Positions 44,729 to 52,972 of a DNA stretch of 64,000 nt are shown piece by piece. This DNA comes from Actinopolymorpha alba DSM 45243 (GTDB taxonomy: Bacteria > Actinomycetota > Actinomycetes > Propionibacteriales > Actinopolymorphaceae), in the NCBI RefSeq assembly GCF_000373925.1, contig NZ_KB892779.1, positions 26,398 through 90,397 of the forward strand, given 5' to 3'. The position numbers and the translations under genes were made by a program. A model generated the notes under the pieces. That model worked only from the letters and a program-made list of their open reading frames with translations, was not told the DNA's origin and searched no databases. Position 1 is the first letter of the stretch. The number at the start of each line of letters is the position of its first letter.

Positions 44729-46024
44729 CTACAGCCCGCTTGGCAGCTCATAGGGCCTCCCGGATCGGGGCTCGGTGGCCAGTTCGCAGGTGCCTGTGGG
44801 GGTGCAGCGGATGATCGCTGCTTTCTGTCTGTCGGAGTCGTAGGCGCTGAGGAGGAAGTGCTCGTCGTCTTCCCATGCGATTGTCGCGTCGGTGTATTGG
44901 ATGGTGAGCACGGGTCGGCCGGTCCGGGCGTCGGTGATGGTTTCGTGTGGGACGGTCTGGCCTTCGTTGGAGATCGTCACTTGGGCGTAGCGGCCGCTGG
45001 GTGAGAACCCGCTGATGTTGATGATGCTGCCGAGGGTGGTCGGGCAGACTCGCCACAGTTCGCGGTTGCCGTCGTCGGTGTCGATGGTCGCCGCGCAGTA
45101 GAGATCTTCATCTTTGCGTTCCTGTGCGACCTTGGGCAGAACGCCAGCAAGTCCCGAACCGTCCGTGGCATCTGTTCCATAGAAGTCCTTCCACAGGGTG
45201 AGCTGTCCGGTCCGGGGGTCCCATACCTGTGCCTTGTCGGATTCAGAGACGGCCCCGTAGCCGCCCGGGGTGAGCACGACTTGTTCGTCTAGGAAGCCGA
45301 CCGGGACGGCCTGTCCCAGATCGACCGAATGCAGGACCTTGCCGGTGCGGGCCTCAGTGACGTTGATGGTGCCTTCCTCGGTCGCCCAGGCGATCTGCTG
45401 CCGGTCTCGAGATACCACCGGAATGCTTCGAGATGGTGTGGACAGCTTCTCCGTGCCGTCCAGCCCGATGAGCCGTAGGTGCGGCTGGTCGTCCTCGTAG
45501 CGGCTGATGAGGTAACCGCCGGCCACGGCCTCGAATGCTGTGTAGAGGGGGGTGACCTCGGCGGGCGTGGTGGTCGTTCCGTTGTGAATCTTGCCGTCCG
45601 CGTACCAAGGCACCTTCGGTTGCTCGCCACGCGGCAACCCGTCGAAGCTGATGGTGATGGCCTTGCGGGCGTACTGCTCCACGACATGCCCTGGAGTGGG
45701 TGCCGGTGAAGCGCCCACAGTCGGCCCGGCGCTGGTCGACGGCGTGGCTGTCCGCGTTGGTGCTGGTGTCGGTGTCGCCGTGGCCGGGTCCACCCGGGTG
45801 TGGTCGCCGCGGGGGCCTACCAGGTTCAGGCCGATCGGTAGGACGACGGCGATGGCGGCCACACCGGCGACGACAGCGGTCGCGCGTCGGCGCGAGCGCA
45901 TACGGCGAGCACGCCTCAGAGCGTCCGAAGCTGGGTCGTGGTGAGTCCTGGCGTAGGTTGCGAGGCGGGCGAGGCCGGCGCGGAGGTCGTCCGTGAGGTC
46001 CTGGTCGTGCTGGTGGTCGTTCAT
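44729..46024 (-). CDS. Membrane-anchored beta-propeller protein, partner of the sigma factor
   Basis: 431 residues from ATG 46024, fixed by the ATGA overlap with the sigma gene. A cytoplasmic segment (LTDDLRAGLARLATYARTHH) leads into one membrane helix (ATAVVAGVAAIAVVLPIGLN), a Thr/Pro/Ala-rich linker, and an outer domain of repeated four-stranded blades: GYLISRYEDDQPHLRLIGLD, SRDRQQIAWATEEGTINVTE, KVLHSVDLGQAVPVGFLDEQ, SGRYAQVTISNEGQ. The architecture is that of membrane regulators paired with SigE-family factors; the short cytoplasmic part may hold the sigma factor. No zinc anti-sigma motif is present. Confidence 0.8.
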   Translation of the reverse strand: MNDHQHDQDLTDDLRAGLARLATYARTHHDPASDALRRARRMRSRRRATAVVAGVAAIAVVLPIGLNLVGPRGDHTRVDPATATPTPAPTRTATPSTSAGPTVGASPAPTPGHVVEQYARKAITISFDGLPRGEQPKVPWYADGKIHNGTTTTPAEVTPLYTAFEAVAGGYLISRYEDDQPHLRLIGLDGTEKLSTPSRSIPVVSRDRQQIAWATEEGTINVTEARTGKVLHSVDLGQAVPVGFLDEQVVLTPGGYGAVSESDKAQVWDPRTGQLTLWKDFYGTDATDGSGLAGVLPKVAQERKDEDLYCAATIDTDDGNRELWRVCPTTLGSIINISGFSPSGRYAQVTISNEGQTVPHETITDARTGRPVLTIQYTDATIAWEDDEHFLLSAYDSDRQKAAIIRCTPTGTCELATEPRSGRPYELPSGL

Positions 46025-46572
46025 CGGGCGTTCCTCCTGACGGACTCGGGGTCGGGTACGGCGGCCCGTTCGGCGTGTGGGGTGATTCCGGAACGCAGGG
46101 CGGCGAGGGCACGGTGGGTCCGGCTCTTGACGGTGCCGATCGAACAGCCCAGGATCTCGGCGGTCTCGGCCTCGCTGAGGTCCTCGAAGTAGCGGAGCAC
46201 GATCGCGGCGCGCTGATGTGCCGGTAGGGAGCGCAGAAGCCGCCACAGGTCACCGTCCCGGTCGGCCAAACTGTCGGGGTCACCGCGTGGATCGGTCGCC
46301 GGGCGATCCGGTAACTCAGCTGTCAGCGTCTCGCGCCGCCGCCACGCCCGACGCCACCAGGCGGTGTGCTCGTTGACCATGGCACGCCGTACGTAGGTGT
46401 CCAGAGCTTCGTGGTTGTGGATGCGTCTCCACACCAGATAGGTCCGGGCCAGGGCGGTCTGCACCAGATCCTCGGCCGCGTGATGGTCGCCAGTCAGAAG
46501 AAACGCCGTCCGGGTCAGCGCGCCGTGCCGCGCAGCAACGTAGGAGCTGAACTCCTCCGCAGTGTCTGCCAC
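46021..46572 (-). CDS. SigE-family RNA polymerase sigma factor
   Basis: 183 residues from GTG 46572 (GGGGG near upstream). Region 2: EFSSYVAARHGALTRTAFLL, then HHAAEDLVQTALARTYLVWR and TYVRRAMVNEHTAWWRR. Region 4: LRSLPAHQRAAIVLRYFEDL followed by SEAETAEILGCSIGTVKSRT and HRALAALRSG. This is the compact two-domain SigE-type factor common in actinomycetes. Its stop overlaps the start of the propeller protein (ATGA), a typical sigma/anti-sigma operon. Targets are unknown. Confidence 0.93.
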   Translation of the reverse strand: MADTAEEFSSYVAARHGALTRTAFLLTGDHHAAEDLVQTALARTYLVWRRIHNHEALDTYVRRAMVNEHTAWWRRAWRRRETLTAELPDRPATDPRGDPDSLADRDGDLWRLLRSLPAHQRAAIVLRYFEDLSEAETAEILGCSIGTVKSRTHRALAALRSGITPHAERAAVPDPESVRRNAR

Positions 46573-46710
46573 CGATACCCCCTGCCATGTGATCGCATCC
46601 TCTAGATGCGATCAGGGCCGTGAAAGGTTCCACAGGTCCAGGAGATTTTGGATCACGCCGTCTAGCGCTCATCCGAGCCTGGAGGCCCTCAGCTACCGGA
46701 GCCTCGAGGT

Positions 46711-46780
46711 TCAAGGGCGGTGAGGACTTTCTGTACGTCTTCAAGGGCGGTGAGGACTTTCTGTACGTCTTCAAGGGCGG
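46711..46780. repeat. 30-bp tandem repeat, two copies and a third start
   Basis: Two identical units TCAAGGGCGGTGAGGACTTT plus CTGTACGTCT (46711-46740, 46741-46770), then ten bases of a third copy. Confidence 0.9.
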
Positions 46781-46796
46781 CCCCGAACGGGCCGCC
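46776..46796. terminator. GC-rich hairpin
   Basis: GGCGGCCC and GGGCCGCC pair perfectly around a CGAAC loop at the end of the tandem repeat. It could be a terminator, but no gene ends next to it. Confidence 0.35.
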
Positions 46797-47069
46797 GCGC
46801 CCGCCTTCACGGCTCCGGCCTTCCCTCTCGCCTGGAGGGCTCCGGTCGGCCGTCGCGGCTGGGCGCGAAAGTAGGGCCGCCAGAAGACTGACGACCCTTA
46901 CAGCGTCGGCACCGTTGCCCGGTGTGCGGTCAGGTGGCTAGGGCGGGCCCGCGGCTTTAGCCACCTCGCTTGGTCCGGGTCCCGAAGAGCGGGGGCCCAC
47001 GGCGGGTGATTGCGGGCAGGCAGCAAGCTGCCCGCCGAGCCGGACAAGGCTACGGGCCCCCACTCTCCC

Positions 47070-47114
47070 GGACCAAGCCAGGCCACCGGCCAAACCCGCG
47101 ACCCCTCCGAGCTG
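47070..47114. repeat. 45-bp leader repeat, copy 1
   Basis: Matches 47691-47735 at 44 of 45 positions. It lies 55 bases before the start of the first paralog, and the second copy lies 46 bases before the start of the second. Confidence 0.85.
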
Positions 47115-47168
47115 ACCTTTCCGCCTCCGAATCGTCCCGCCGCAGCCGGCGCCTGGCATGATCACGCC

Positions 47169-47684
47169 ATGAACCGTGGTCGCCAACGCGTACGTCACTC
47201 CACCTGGATAGTCCTTGCCGTGGCGATCGCCGTTATCGGCTTGGGTGGGCCGCTCTTTTGGCTCGCTGGCGACCTGGTGAGTGTCGAACCGGACCCCGCC
47301 AGTCGCGAGTACGTCGAGGAGCAGCTCGCCATGGCCAGCGGTGTGGCGATTGCCGTGCCGGTCGACTTGCCGCCCGGCTACGAGCCGCCCGGCTTCTGGG
47401 GGTACTCCAGCGGCCCCGATGGCGTAGCTCGCAGCCGGCAGGCGACCTTCTTCCCCACCGAGGACTACGGCATGAACGACCGGATCCAAGGCGTCCAGAT
47501 GTGCATGGAGTGGCCGAACGACGACCAGGACAACTGCGGCCATGAGCGCGGTAACACCGTTGAACGCCAGGTCGACGACGTTCGGGTAGTCATCTGGCTC
47601 TCCGACCGAAACCCGGCCAACCGAGCTGCCTGGCAAAGTGTTCCGTTCACCACCGACCTCAACAGGGTTCACTGGCTGCACTAA
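47169..47684 (+). CDS. Membrane-anchored paralog 1, unknown function
   Basis: 171 residues from ATG 47169, preceded by GATCACGCC as in its copy. Short basic start (MNRGRQRVRHSTW), one membrane helix (IVLAVAIAVIGLGGPLFWLA), then an outer domain with ASREYVEEQLAMASGVAIAV, PVDLPPGYEPPGFWGYSS, VQMCMEWPNDDQDNCGHERG and RVVIWLSDRNPANRAAW. Two cysteines may pair. No family recognised. It is the first of two tandem copies; leaders and N-termini are nearly identical and the outer domains have diverged. Confidence 0.7.
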   Translation: MNRGRQRVRHSTWIVLAVAIAVIGLGGPLFWLAGDLVSVEPDPASREYVEEQLAMASGVAIAVPVDLPPGYEPPGFWGYSSGPDGVARSRQATFFPTEDYGMNDRIQGVQMCMEWPNDDQDNCGHERGNTVERQVDDVRVVIWLSDRNPANRAAWQSVPFTTDLNRVHWLH

Positions 47685-47690
47685 GCCGTC

Positions 47691-47735
47691 GGACCAAGCC
47701 AGGCCACCGGCCAAACCCGCGAACCCTCCGAGCTG
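47691..47735. repeat. 45-bp leader repeat, copy 2
   Basis: Second copy, between the two paralogs. A weaker third copy follows the second gene near 48302-48345 (CCGACCAAACCCGCG), without a gene behind it. Confidence 0.85.
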
Positions 47736-47780
47736 CCGATTCCGCGCCCGAGTCCTCCCGTGACCTGCCATGATCACGCC

Positions 47781-48290
47781 ATGAACCACGGCCGCCAACG
47801 CATACCTCACGCCACCTGGATAGTCCTTGCCGTGGCGATCGCCGTTTCCGGCTGGGCGCTCCTTTGGCTCGCCGCCGGCGACCTGGTGGTCGAACCGGAC
47901 CCCGCCAGTCGCGAATACGTCGAGGAGCAGCTCGGCTCGGCGCACAACTTGCCCCTGCCCCTCCCCGTACGGCTGCCCGCCGGCTACGAACCTCCAGACG
48001 ACTACTCGACCTCGATCAACGAGGACGGCATCCCGTACGCATGGGGCGCACGGTTCCACCCCATCGGAGAGCAGGCCCCGAAGGGCGCGCCGGTGGTCGT
48101 GATGTGCGCGCAAAGCGTCGACGCTCCCGACAAACCATGTGCTCCACCCCCGACACTGCCGCACGTGGAACGAACCATGGGCCCGACCCAACTCGTGATG
48201 TGGGCCGAGTACCCACCAACGGCCAGTCTCGACCAATGGAACTCCCTCGAGCTCACCACCGACCTCGACAAGGTGACCTGGCTCAACTAA
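47781..48290 (+). CDS. Membrane-anchored paralog 2, unknown function
   Basis: 169 residues from ATG 47781. MNHGRQRIPHATW, a membrane helix (IVLAVAIAVSGWALLWLAA), then DPASREYVEEQLGSAHNLPL and PVRLPAGYEPPDDYSTS, GAPVVVMCAQSVDAPDKPCA, QLVMWAEYPPTASLDQWNSL and TTDLDKVTWLN. The end matches paralog 1 (TTDLNRVHWLH). Clear result of a tandem duplication of about 612 bp, followed by divergence of the middle part. Confidence 0.7.
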   Translation: MNHGRQRIPHATWIVLAVAIAVSGWALLWLAAGDLVVEPDPASREYVEEQLGSAHNLPLPLPVRLPAGYEPPDDYSTSINEDGIPYAWGARFHPIGEQAPKGAPVVVMCAQSVDAPDKPCAPPPTLPHVERTMGPTQLVMWAEYPPTASLDQWNSLELTTDLDKVTWLN

Positions 48291-48464
48291 CCCGCCTGAT
48301 GACGCCAGACCACCGACCAAACCCGCGTGCCCTCGGCGCCCATGTGCCCCACGATGCGCCCACAAATCGTGATCAACAGCGGTCAGGAGTGGTATGCGGT
48401 GGGACTCAGTGAGACAGGCCCCTGAACCGGCATCTCCGCTGGTCAGGGGCCTATTTGTGCTGGT

Positions 48465-48517
48465 TGTGGCAGGTGCAGGGTTCGAACCTGCGTAGGCTGA
48501 GCCGACGGTTTTACAGA
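48465..48517 (-). repeat. Right 53-bp att-like repeat: tRNA-Tyr 3' half
   Basis: Identical copy of 21887-21939 in the same orientation. The shared 15-bp string CGCTGGTCAGGGGCC lies 28 bases to the left (48437-48451), and CTGACCTGC follows at 48535-48543. The 5' half of the tRNA is absent here too, so the intact tRNA-Tyr gene must be elsewhere. Confidence 0.8.
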
Positions 48518-48681
48518 AAGGCGGCAAGTGCCGTCTGACCTGCGCCCTCGCTGAACACCACCGATCTTCGCCGCATATACGCCGCGCCCATCCTGGAACT
48601 GGCCATAGCACGCCGGGCACCGCTGGACCCGTGCCTTTGAGATGTAGCGCGTGCACTGAACCGCTGCAGCCCGCCGTGTCG

Positions 48682-48940
48682 CTATCGGAACAGGCAGAGT
48701 TCGGGCCGGCCGGTGAGGGTGCGGGCGGTGTCGATTGCGGTCCGGGCAACGCCGATGGCATCTTCTGCCTCGTCGAGAGTGATCGGGTCGTAGGTGGCGG
48801 GGTCGGGATACTCGGCCTGGTTGCGCCGCCGGCGGAGCCGGTCGAGGGACTTCAGACCTGGTAGGCCGGGGAACTGCGCCTGGATCGCCTCGACCGCGGC
48901 GATGTGCCCGACGCGGGTGGTAGGTCGTAGCCCTTGTGGG
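48682..48940 (-). pseudogene. HEPN-like domain, C-terminal fragment
   Basis: RVGHIAAVEAIQAQFPGLPG, LKSLDRLRRRRNQAEYPDPA and TLDEAEDAIGVARTAIDTAR match the second half of HEPN proteins of the SAV_6107 type; RRRRNQAEYP stands where the HEPN R-x4-6-H or RN motif is expected, here without His. The first helices are missing. HEPN proteins are often RNases of defence or toxin systems. Confidence 0.5.
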
Positions 48941-49017
48941 GATGCAAGTTCTTCTGTGTAAGGGCGCGGGTGGGCTGACCGGAGGCGGACAGGGTTCAGT
49001 CTTGCCAGGAAGGACAC

Positions 49018-49388
49018 TGCGCGTGAGCAGGTCTGGGAAGTCTTCGTCGGTTCAGGGTTTGGTCAGCGAGGCGCTGGCTGAGGGGCAGGGGCGGCCCGCG
49101 GAGCTGGTGCCAGGGCCGGTGGAGTTGCCGGAGCGGGGCCGGACGTGTACACCCTCCTGACCAACGGCCGCTTCGAACTGGGCCCACGAGCCGAGCCCCG
49201 AACCGACGTACTGCACATATCCTTGATTATTTGCAGCAAGGACACAGGCGGAGTTTCGCCCTGCAGAGTGTGTTGGGTGCACGCCCAACCGTTCCTTTGC
49301 GTGGCCGAGCTCCCGGTCCCGTGATCATGGCGATCGGCTATGTCGTGGTCCACGACAAGATCCTCGCCGAGAGATACGTGTGTTCTGG
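49018..49388. other. Intergenic downstream of the helicase gene
   Basis: No supported gene and no clear hairpin terminator. Confidence 0.35.
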
Positions 49389-51071
49389 TCAGCGTTCTGC
49401 GATCTCGTCCCACCGAGCTGAGGCGAGCCATTTGTCGATCTCACCTGCCTCAAGCGGGTTCGCATCGAGAAGGTAGGGCCAGTACTCGGAGATGGTTCGG
49501 GGCTTCGGCGAACCACCGAGCGTCGGCACCACTCGCGTGTAAGTGACAAGCGCTCCGTGCCGGGCACGAGAGAGCATCACTGACAGGGCTCTAGCCTCCT
49601 CGTCCTTGGCTGTTGGCGTAGTCGCCCGAAAATCCGGGATGCAGCCCTGTTCGAGTCCGACGACGATGACCCAGTCGAACTGCTGGCCCTTTCCGACGTG
49701 GCCACTGAGGAGGTGGATTCCAGGCGCATTCAGCAGGGTGGTCTGGTCGCCGACCCGGATTTTGGCGCGTACTTCGTCGAAGGTGTCTCCGTTGGCGAAG
49801 CGGTCGAGGACCCAATTGATTGCGTCAGCAAGAGCGCTCCGTGAGTCGAAGTCCTCTACTCTCTCGAGTTCTGCGAGCTGGCGTAGGTAGCCGAGCGTGT
49901 CGTCCGTGGACGCAAGTTCGGAGGGGTCGATGCGGGCGAGCATCGTTCGGACTCGTCGAGCGGTTTCTGGGTCGAGGACTCCATCTTCCCACCGGTGTAC
50001 GGGGTGGTCACTCGCTTCGACGACGGTGGCGATGAACCGGAGACGACTCTTGATCCGTACGATGACGCCGATTCGTTGACCGGGCGCCCTGGTGAGGACG
50101 TGGGCTGCGAATGCGAGCACATCCGCGGCTTCTTGCTTGACGTCAGTGAACCGAAGGATGCCGGCGAGTCCGCCTTGCGGCCAACTGCTGGGATCGGCGC
50201 AGGTGAGGTCGGTTCCGCCCGTGAGCTCGTTGAGGGAGTTCACCATCGCGAGGACAGCTGGCGATGACCGATGGGAATCGCTGAACTCGATGACGCTGGC
50301 GCATTCGGCACGGATTGCTGCGTCGATGTCCGACGGGGCAGCACCAGCGAATCCGTAGATGCCTTGGGCCAGGTCACCAGCGTAGGTGGTTCGACCGTAT
50401 GCGATGCGGTTGATCACACGCAGTTGCTGCGGAGTGAGGTCTTGATACTCGTCGACGATGACGGCGCCGAAGTGGTGTGCGTACAGGTCAGCGACGGCGT
50501 CGTTGGCCAGGATGAGTTCGGCGTACCGGAGCAGGTCGTCGTAAGTGGCGCGATTCTGCTTCGCGCGCAGGGCCTCGATGTCGATGGCGTGGTCGTTTCC
50601 ACATTCTCCGAGTGCTTCAGAGACTTCTTCGTCGGTGTGCGCTTCAAGCTTGGCGACCTGAAGCGCCTTCTCGACGTCCTTGATGTCGTCCCAGTCGAGC
50701 TTCCTGCTGTGGCACTGCTCGCGGACCCAGTCGTTCTCGCAGATGGTGATGTTGGGATTGATCCCTGCGACTGCGCCGTGGGCGCGGATGATTCGGGCGG
50801 CGAGGCCGTGGAAGTTGGTGACAGTGACGCGGTCGCGTTGTACGGAGAGCGGCACATAGCGCCGGAGCCGGGCGCGGATGTTGTCCTTGGCTCGGTGCGT
50901 GAAAGTGACGGCGAGGATGCGCTGGGGTGGAGGAGCGGAGCCTCGATCAATGAACCCCGCTACGCGAAGCGCGAGCGCTTCCGTCTTACCGCAGCCAGCG
51001 GGCGCGACCACAAGGAGCGAGAGGTTGTCGTGGTCACGTACCTCGGCTTGGGCCTTGGTGGGCGTGATCAC
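49389..51071 (-). CDS. gajB: UvrD-like helicase, GajB-type
   Basis: 560 residues from ATG 51071, overlapping the OLD gene stop by four bases (ATGA). Walker A APAGCGKT 23-30; motif Ia RILAVTFTHRAKDNIRARL; DEYQD Walker B 207-211 in FGAVIVDEYQDLTPQQLRVI; motif III TYAGDLAQGIYGFAGA; EFSDSHRSSPAVL; LLSGHVGKGQQFDWVIVVGL (motif V-like); SVMLSRARHGALVTYTR (motif VI). This is a complete superfamily I helicase. In Gabija the GajB helicase works with the GajA nuclease against phage; length (560) is somewhat above the usual GajB (about 500). Confidence 0.85.
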   Translation of the reverse strand: MITPTKAQAEVRDHDNLSLLVVAPAGCGKTEALALRVAGFIDRGSAPPPQRILAVTFTHRAKDNIRARLRRYVPLSVQRDRVTVTNFHGLAARIIRAHGAVAGINPNITICENDWVREQCHSRKLDWDDIKDVEKALQVAKLEAHTDEEVSEALGECGNDHAIDIEALRAKQNRATYDDLLRYAELILANDAVADLYAHHFGAVIVDEYQDLTPQQLRVINRIAYGRTTYAGDLAQGIYGFAGAAPSDIDAAIRAECASVIEFSDSHRSSPAVLAMVNSLNELTGGTDLTCADPSSWPQGGLAGILRFTDVKQEAADVLAFAAHVLTRAPGQRIGVIVRIKSRLRFIATVVEASDHPVHRWEDGVLDPETARRVRTMLARIDPSELASTDDTLGYLRQLAELERVEDFDSRSALADAINWVLDRFANGDTFDEVRAKIRVGDQTTLLNAPGIHLLSGHVGKGQQFDWVIVVGLEQGCIPDFRATTPTAKDEEARALSVMLSRARHGALVTYTRVVPTLGGSPKPRTISEYWPYLLDANPLEAGEIDKWLASARWDEIAER

Positions 51072-52687
51072 GGGTTCTCGATCTCGTCCAGGAGGTCGTT
51101 GACACTGACGATCCCGGCGGCGGTGTCCTTGTCGAGCACTTCGGCGATCGCCATCGCGGCCAGCACCTTATTGTTCCTGTGCCGGCAGAACTCGGCGACA
51201 TCGACGGCAGTGCGGGTGCCATCGGCGCCGGACTTGTTGCAGTTGTCGAGCGTGTTCTTCGAGAACAGCCCGGAGTTCTCGAGTGCGTCCCAGGCCTTCG
51301 CGGCGCCGAGCGCGTCGACGTACTCGCCTTCGAGGTCCGGGGCGGAGATAAAGCAGGGGTAGTCCTCGAGGTCTTCCAGGTCGTCGGGGGCGACCCCGAG
51401 CTTCTTCGCAGTCTTGTCGCGTGCGTCCTCGTCGATGAGGAGTGCGAGCGGGATGTCGAATCCAGTGGGTCCGAACAGCGTGACGATCGCGGGCATGTCG
51501 CCGGCGCCGTCGGTCTCGATGAGCGAGACGCCGAGCCGGTCGAGGTTGCGGCTGGTGAGGTCGGCGACCTTCTCGACGATGATCCGGTCCGAGACCCCTT
51601 CGACGGCGACGACTTGGTTGGCGGTGAGTGGCTCCAACTTATCCCGCACCCACCAGCGCACAACGAGCTTCTCGTCCGCGGTCAGGAACCCGGCGTTCGG
51701 TTGGACGAGCCCCCCGCCCGGTCGCACCGAGACAATGCACTCGGGCGAGAAGGCACTAACGATGTCGGGTGAGTGAGTGGCGAGGAACTTCTGGTTCGGG
51801 CCGGCCTGCAGCAGTCGCGCGAGGCTGCGCTGGCTGGTTGGGTGGAGGTGGATCTCGGGTTCGTCGACGGCGACCATGTTCCGGCCAGCGCTGACGAGGT
51901 CATACATGGCGAGCGCGTACAGGGCTCGGATGCCGTCGGACTGTTCGGAAATGTGCTTGGTCTTGCCGTCCTTGACCACGTTCAGACGGACGTCGGCAAG
52001 GACGTCGCCGTCGGCAAGAGCGCCCGTTGCGAAGGTGAGCTCGTCGTTATTGACCTCGACCGGAAGCGCCTTCGACAGCTGCCTAGCCAAGTCCTCGCGG
52101 AGCTTCCCAAGCGTCTTCGACAGTTGCAGCCGTTCCTCAATCTTGTCGATCAGCTTCTTGAAGTCGTCCTTCTCAGTGCCCAGGTCGACGAGCTTGAGGA
52201 TCTCGTCGAGAGGCGTGCGCCGGCCCGCACGCAAATCGCGAGCCATCGCGGTGGCCCCCAATAGGTTCCAGCCGAGCGCTTCGACCTGCTTGACCGAGAG
52301 CTGGCGCCCGGTGCCGGCCGTTGCTGCTCGCCGGTCGACCGAGAGGGTGCGGTTGGTGTCAAACGTGGCCTCGAGTGAGATGGTGAGGGTCAGCTCGTTG
52401 GTTTCCGGGTCGACCGTGAGCTCGTCGGGGAACAGCACCTTGTCGCTCGCGACAAACCCCTTCAGGTCCCCCTCGATGGCGAGGGGAACGGTGGGGTCAG
52501 CCAGGTCCTCATAGGCGATCCGGTTGTACAGTTGGGCGGTACTTGCACCGAGGAGCAGGTCGATGCACCGCAGAAGCAAGGACTTACCGACGTCGTTCGG
52601 ACCGACCAGAACGAGGTGCTCGCGCACCTCGAGCTCCTTGTCTGAAAGACGGCTGTGGTTGCGGATCGCGAGCCGGGTGAGTCGCAT
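51068..52687 (-). CDS. gajA: OLD-family ATPase/TOPRIM nuclease, GajA-type
   Basis: 539 residues from ATG 52687. ATPase part: LTRLAIRNHSRLSDKELEVR, Walker A GPNDVGKS 29-36, a long helical insert 155-205, EQSDGIRALYALAMYDL, Walker B MVAVDEPEIHLHP 271-283, FLATHSPDIVSAF. TOPRIM part: VVAVEGVSDRIIVEKV with E363, and LALLIDEDARD with D419 and D421, the metal-binding residues of OLD nucleases. The coupling to a UvrD helicase downstream gives the Gabija arrangement. GajA acts as a site-specific DNA nickase held back by nucleotides and released when phage growth drains them (known for the family). Confidence 0.87.
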   Translation of the reverse strand: MRLTRLAIRNHSRLSDKELEVREHLVLVGPNDVGKSLLLRCIDLLLGASTAQLYNRIAYEDLADPTVPLAIEGDLKGFVASDKVLFPDELTVDPETNELTLTISLEATFDTNRTLSVDRRAATAGTGRQLSVKQVEALGWNLLGATAMARDLRAGRRTPLDEILKLVDLGTEKDDFKKLIDKIEERLQLSKTLGKLREDLARQLSKALPVEVNNDELTFATGALADGDVLADVRLNVVKDGKTKHISEQSDGIRALYALAMYDLVSAGRNMVAVDEPEIHLHPTSQRSLARLLQAGPNQKFLATHSPDIVSAFSPECIVSVRPGGGLVQPNAGFLTADEKLVVRWWVRDKLEPLTANQVVAVEGVSDRIIVEKVADLTSRNLDRLGVSLIETDGAGDMPAIVTLFGPTGFDIPLALLIDEDARDKTAKKLGVAPDDLEDLEDYPCFISAPDLEGEYVDALGAAKAWDALENSGLFSKNTLDNCNKSGADGTRTAVDVAEFCRHRNNKVLAAMAIAEVLDKDTAAGIVSVNDLLDEIENP

Positions 52688-52972
52688 CGGTCGTCCTCGG
52701 GCTGGGGAACCCCGAAGACTCAGATGTTTCGAGGTGCACCAATGTTAGCGGGGCTCCGTCAAGATCATGATGATGTCTCCTTCGATCCGACCAGGGTTCC
52801 GCGCGATTCGGTTCAGCGGCATCCGACACATGTGCCCTTTGGCTCATCCGCTTCCGCTCTCGCGTAGAAGAAGCTTGCAGCCACGGGTGCTGCCCGGCAC
52901 GGCGCCGGTGTGGTCACGGTCGATGCCGAACGTTCCGCGAGGTGCTCCCCCAAGGACCAACGACGTCTGACG
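52688..52972. promoter_or_regulatory. Gap between the nuclease gene and gajA
   Basis: 285 bases without a gene; probably contains a separate promoter for the gajA-gajB pair, although no convincing -35/-10 pair can be named. It separates the three-gene unit upstream from the Gabija-type pair. Confidence 0.35.

Larger units (their letters stand above)
46573..47168. other. Intergenic with repeats
   Basis: Holds the sigma factor promoter side, a tandem repeat (46711-46780), a GC hairpin (46776-46796) and the leader of the duplicated gene pair. No gene supported. Confidence 0.4.

Noticed and set aside
46938-48761. 607-codon minus-strand frame
   Set aside because: Runs antisense through both paralogous membrane genes and the tRNA repeat; its apparent internal repeats are the shadow of the tandem duplication.
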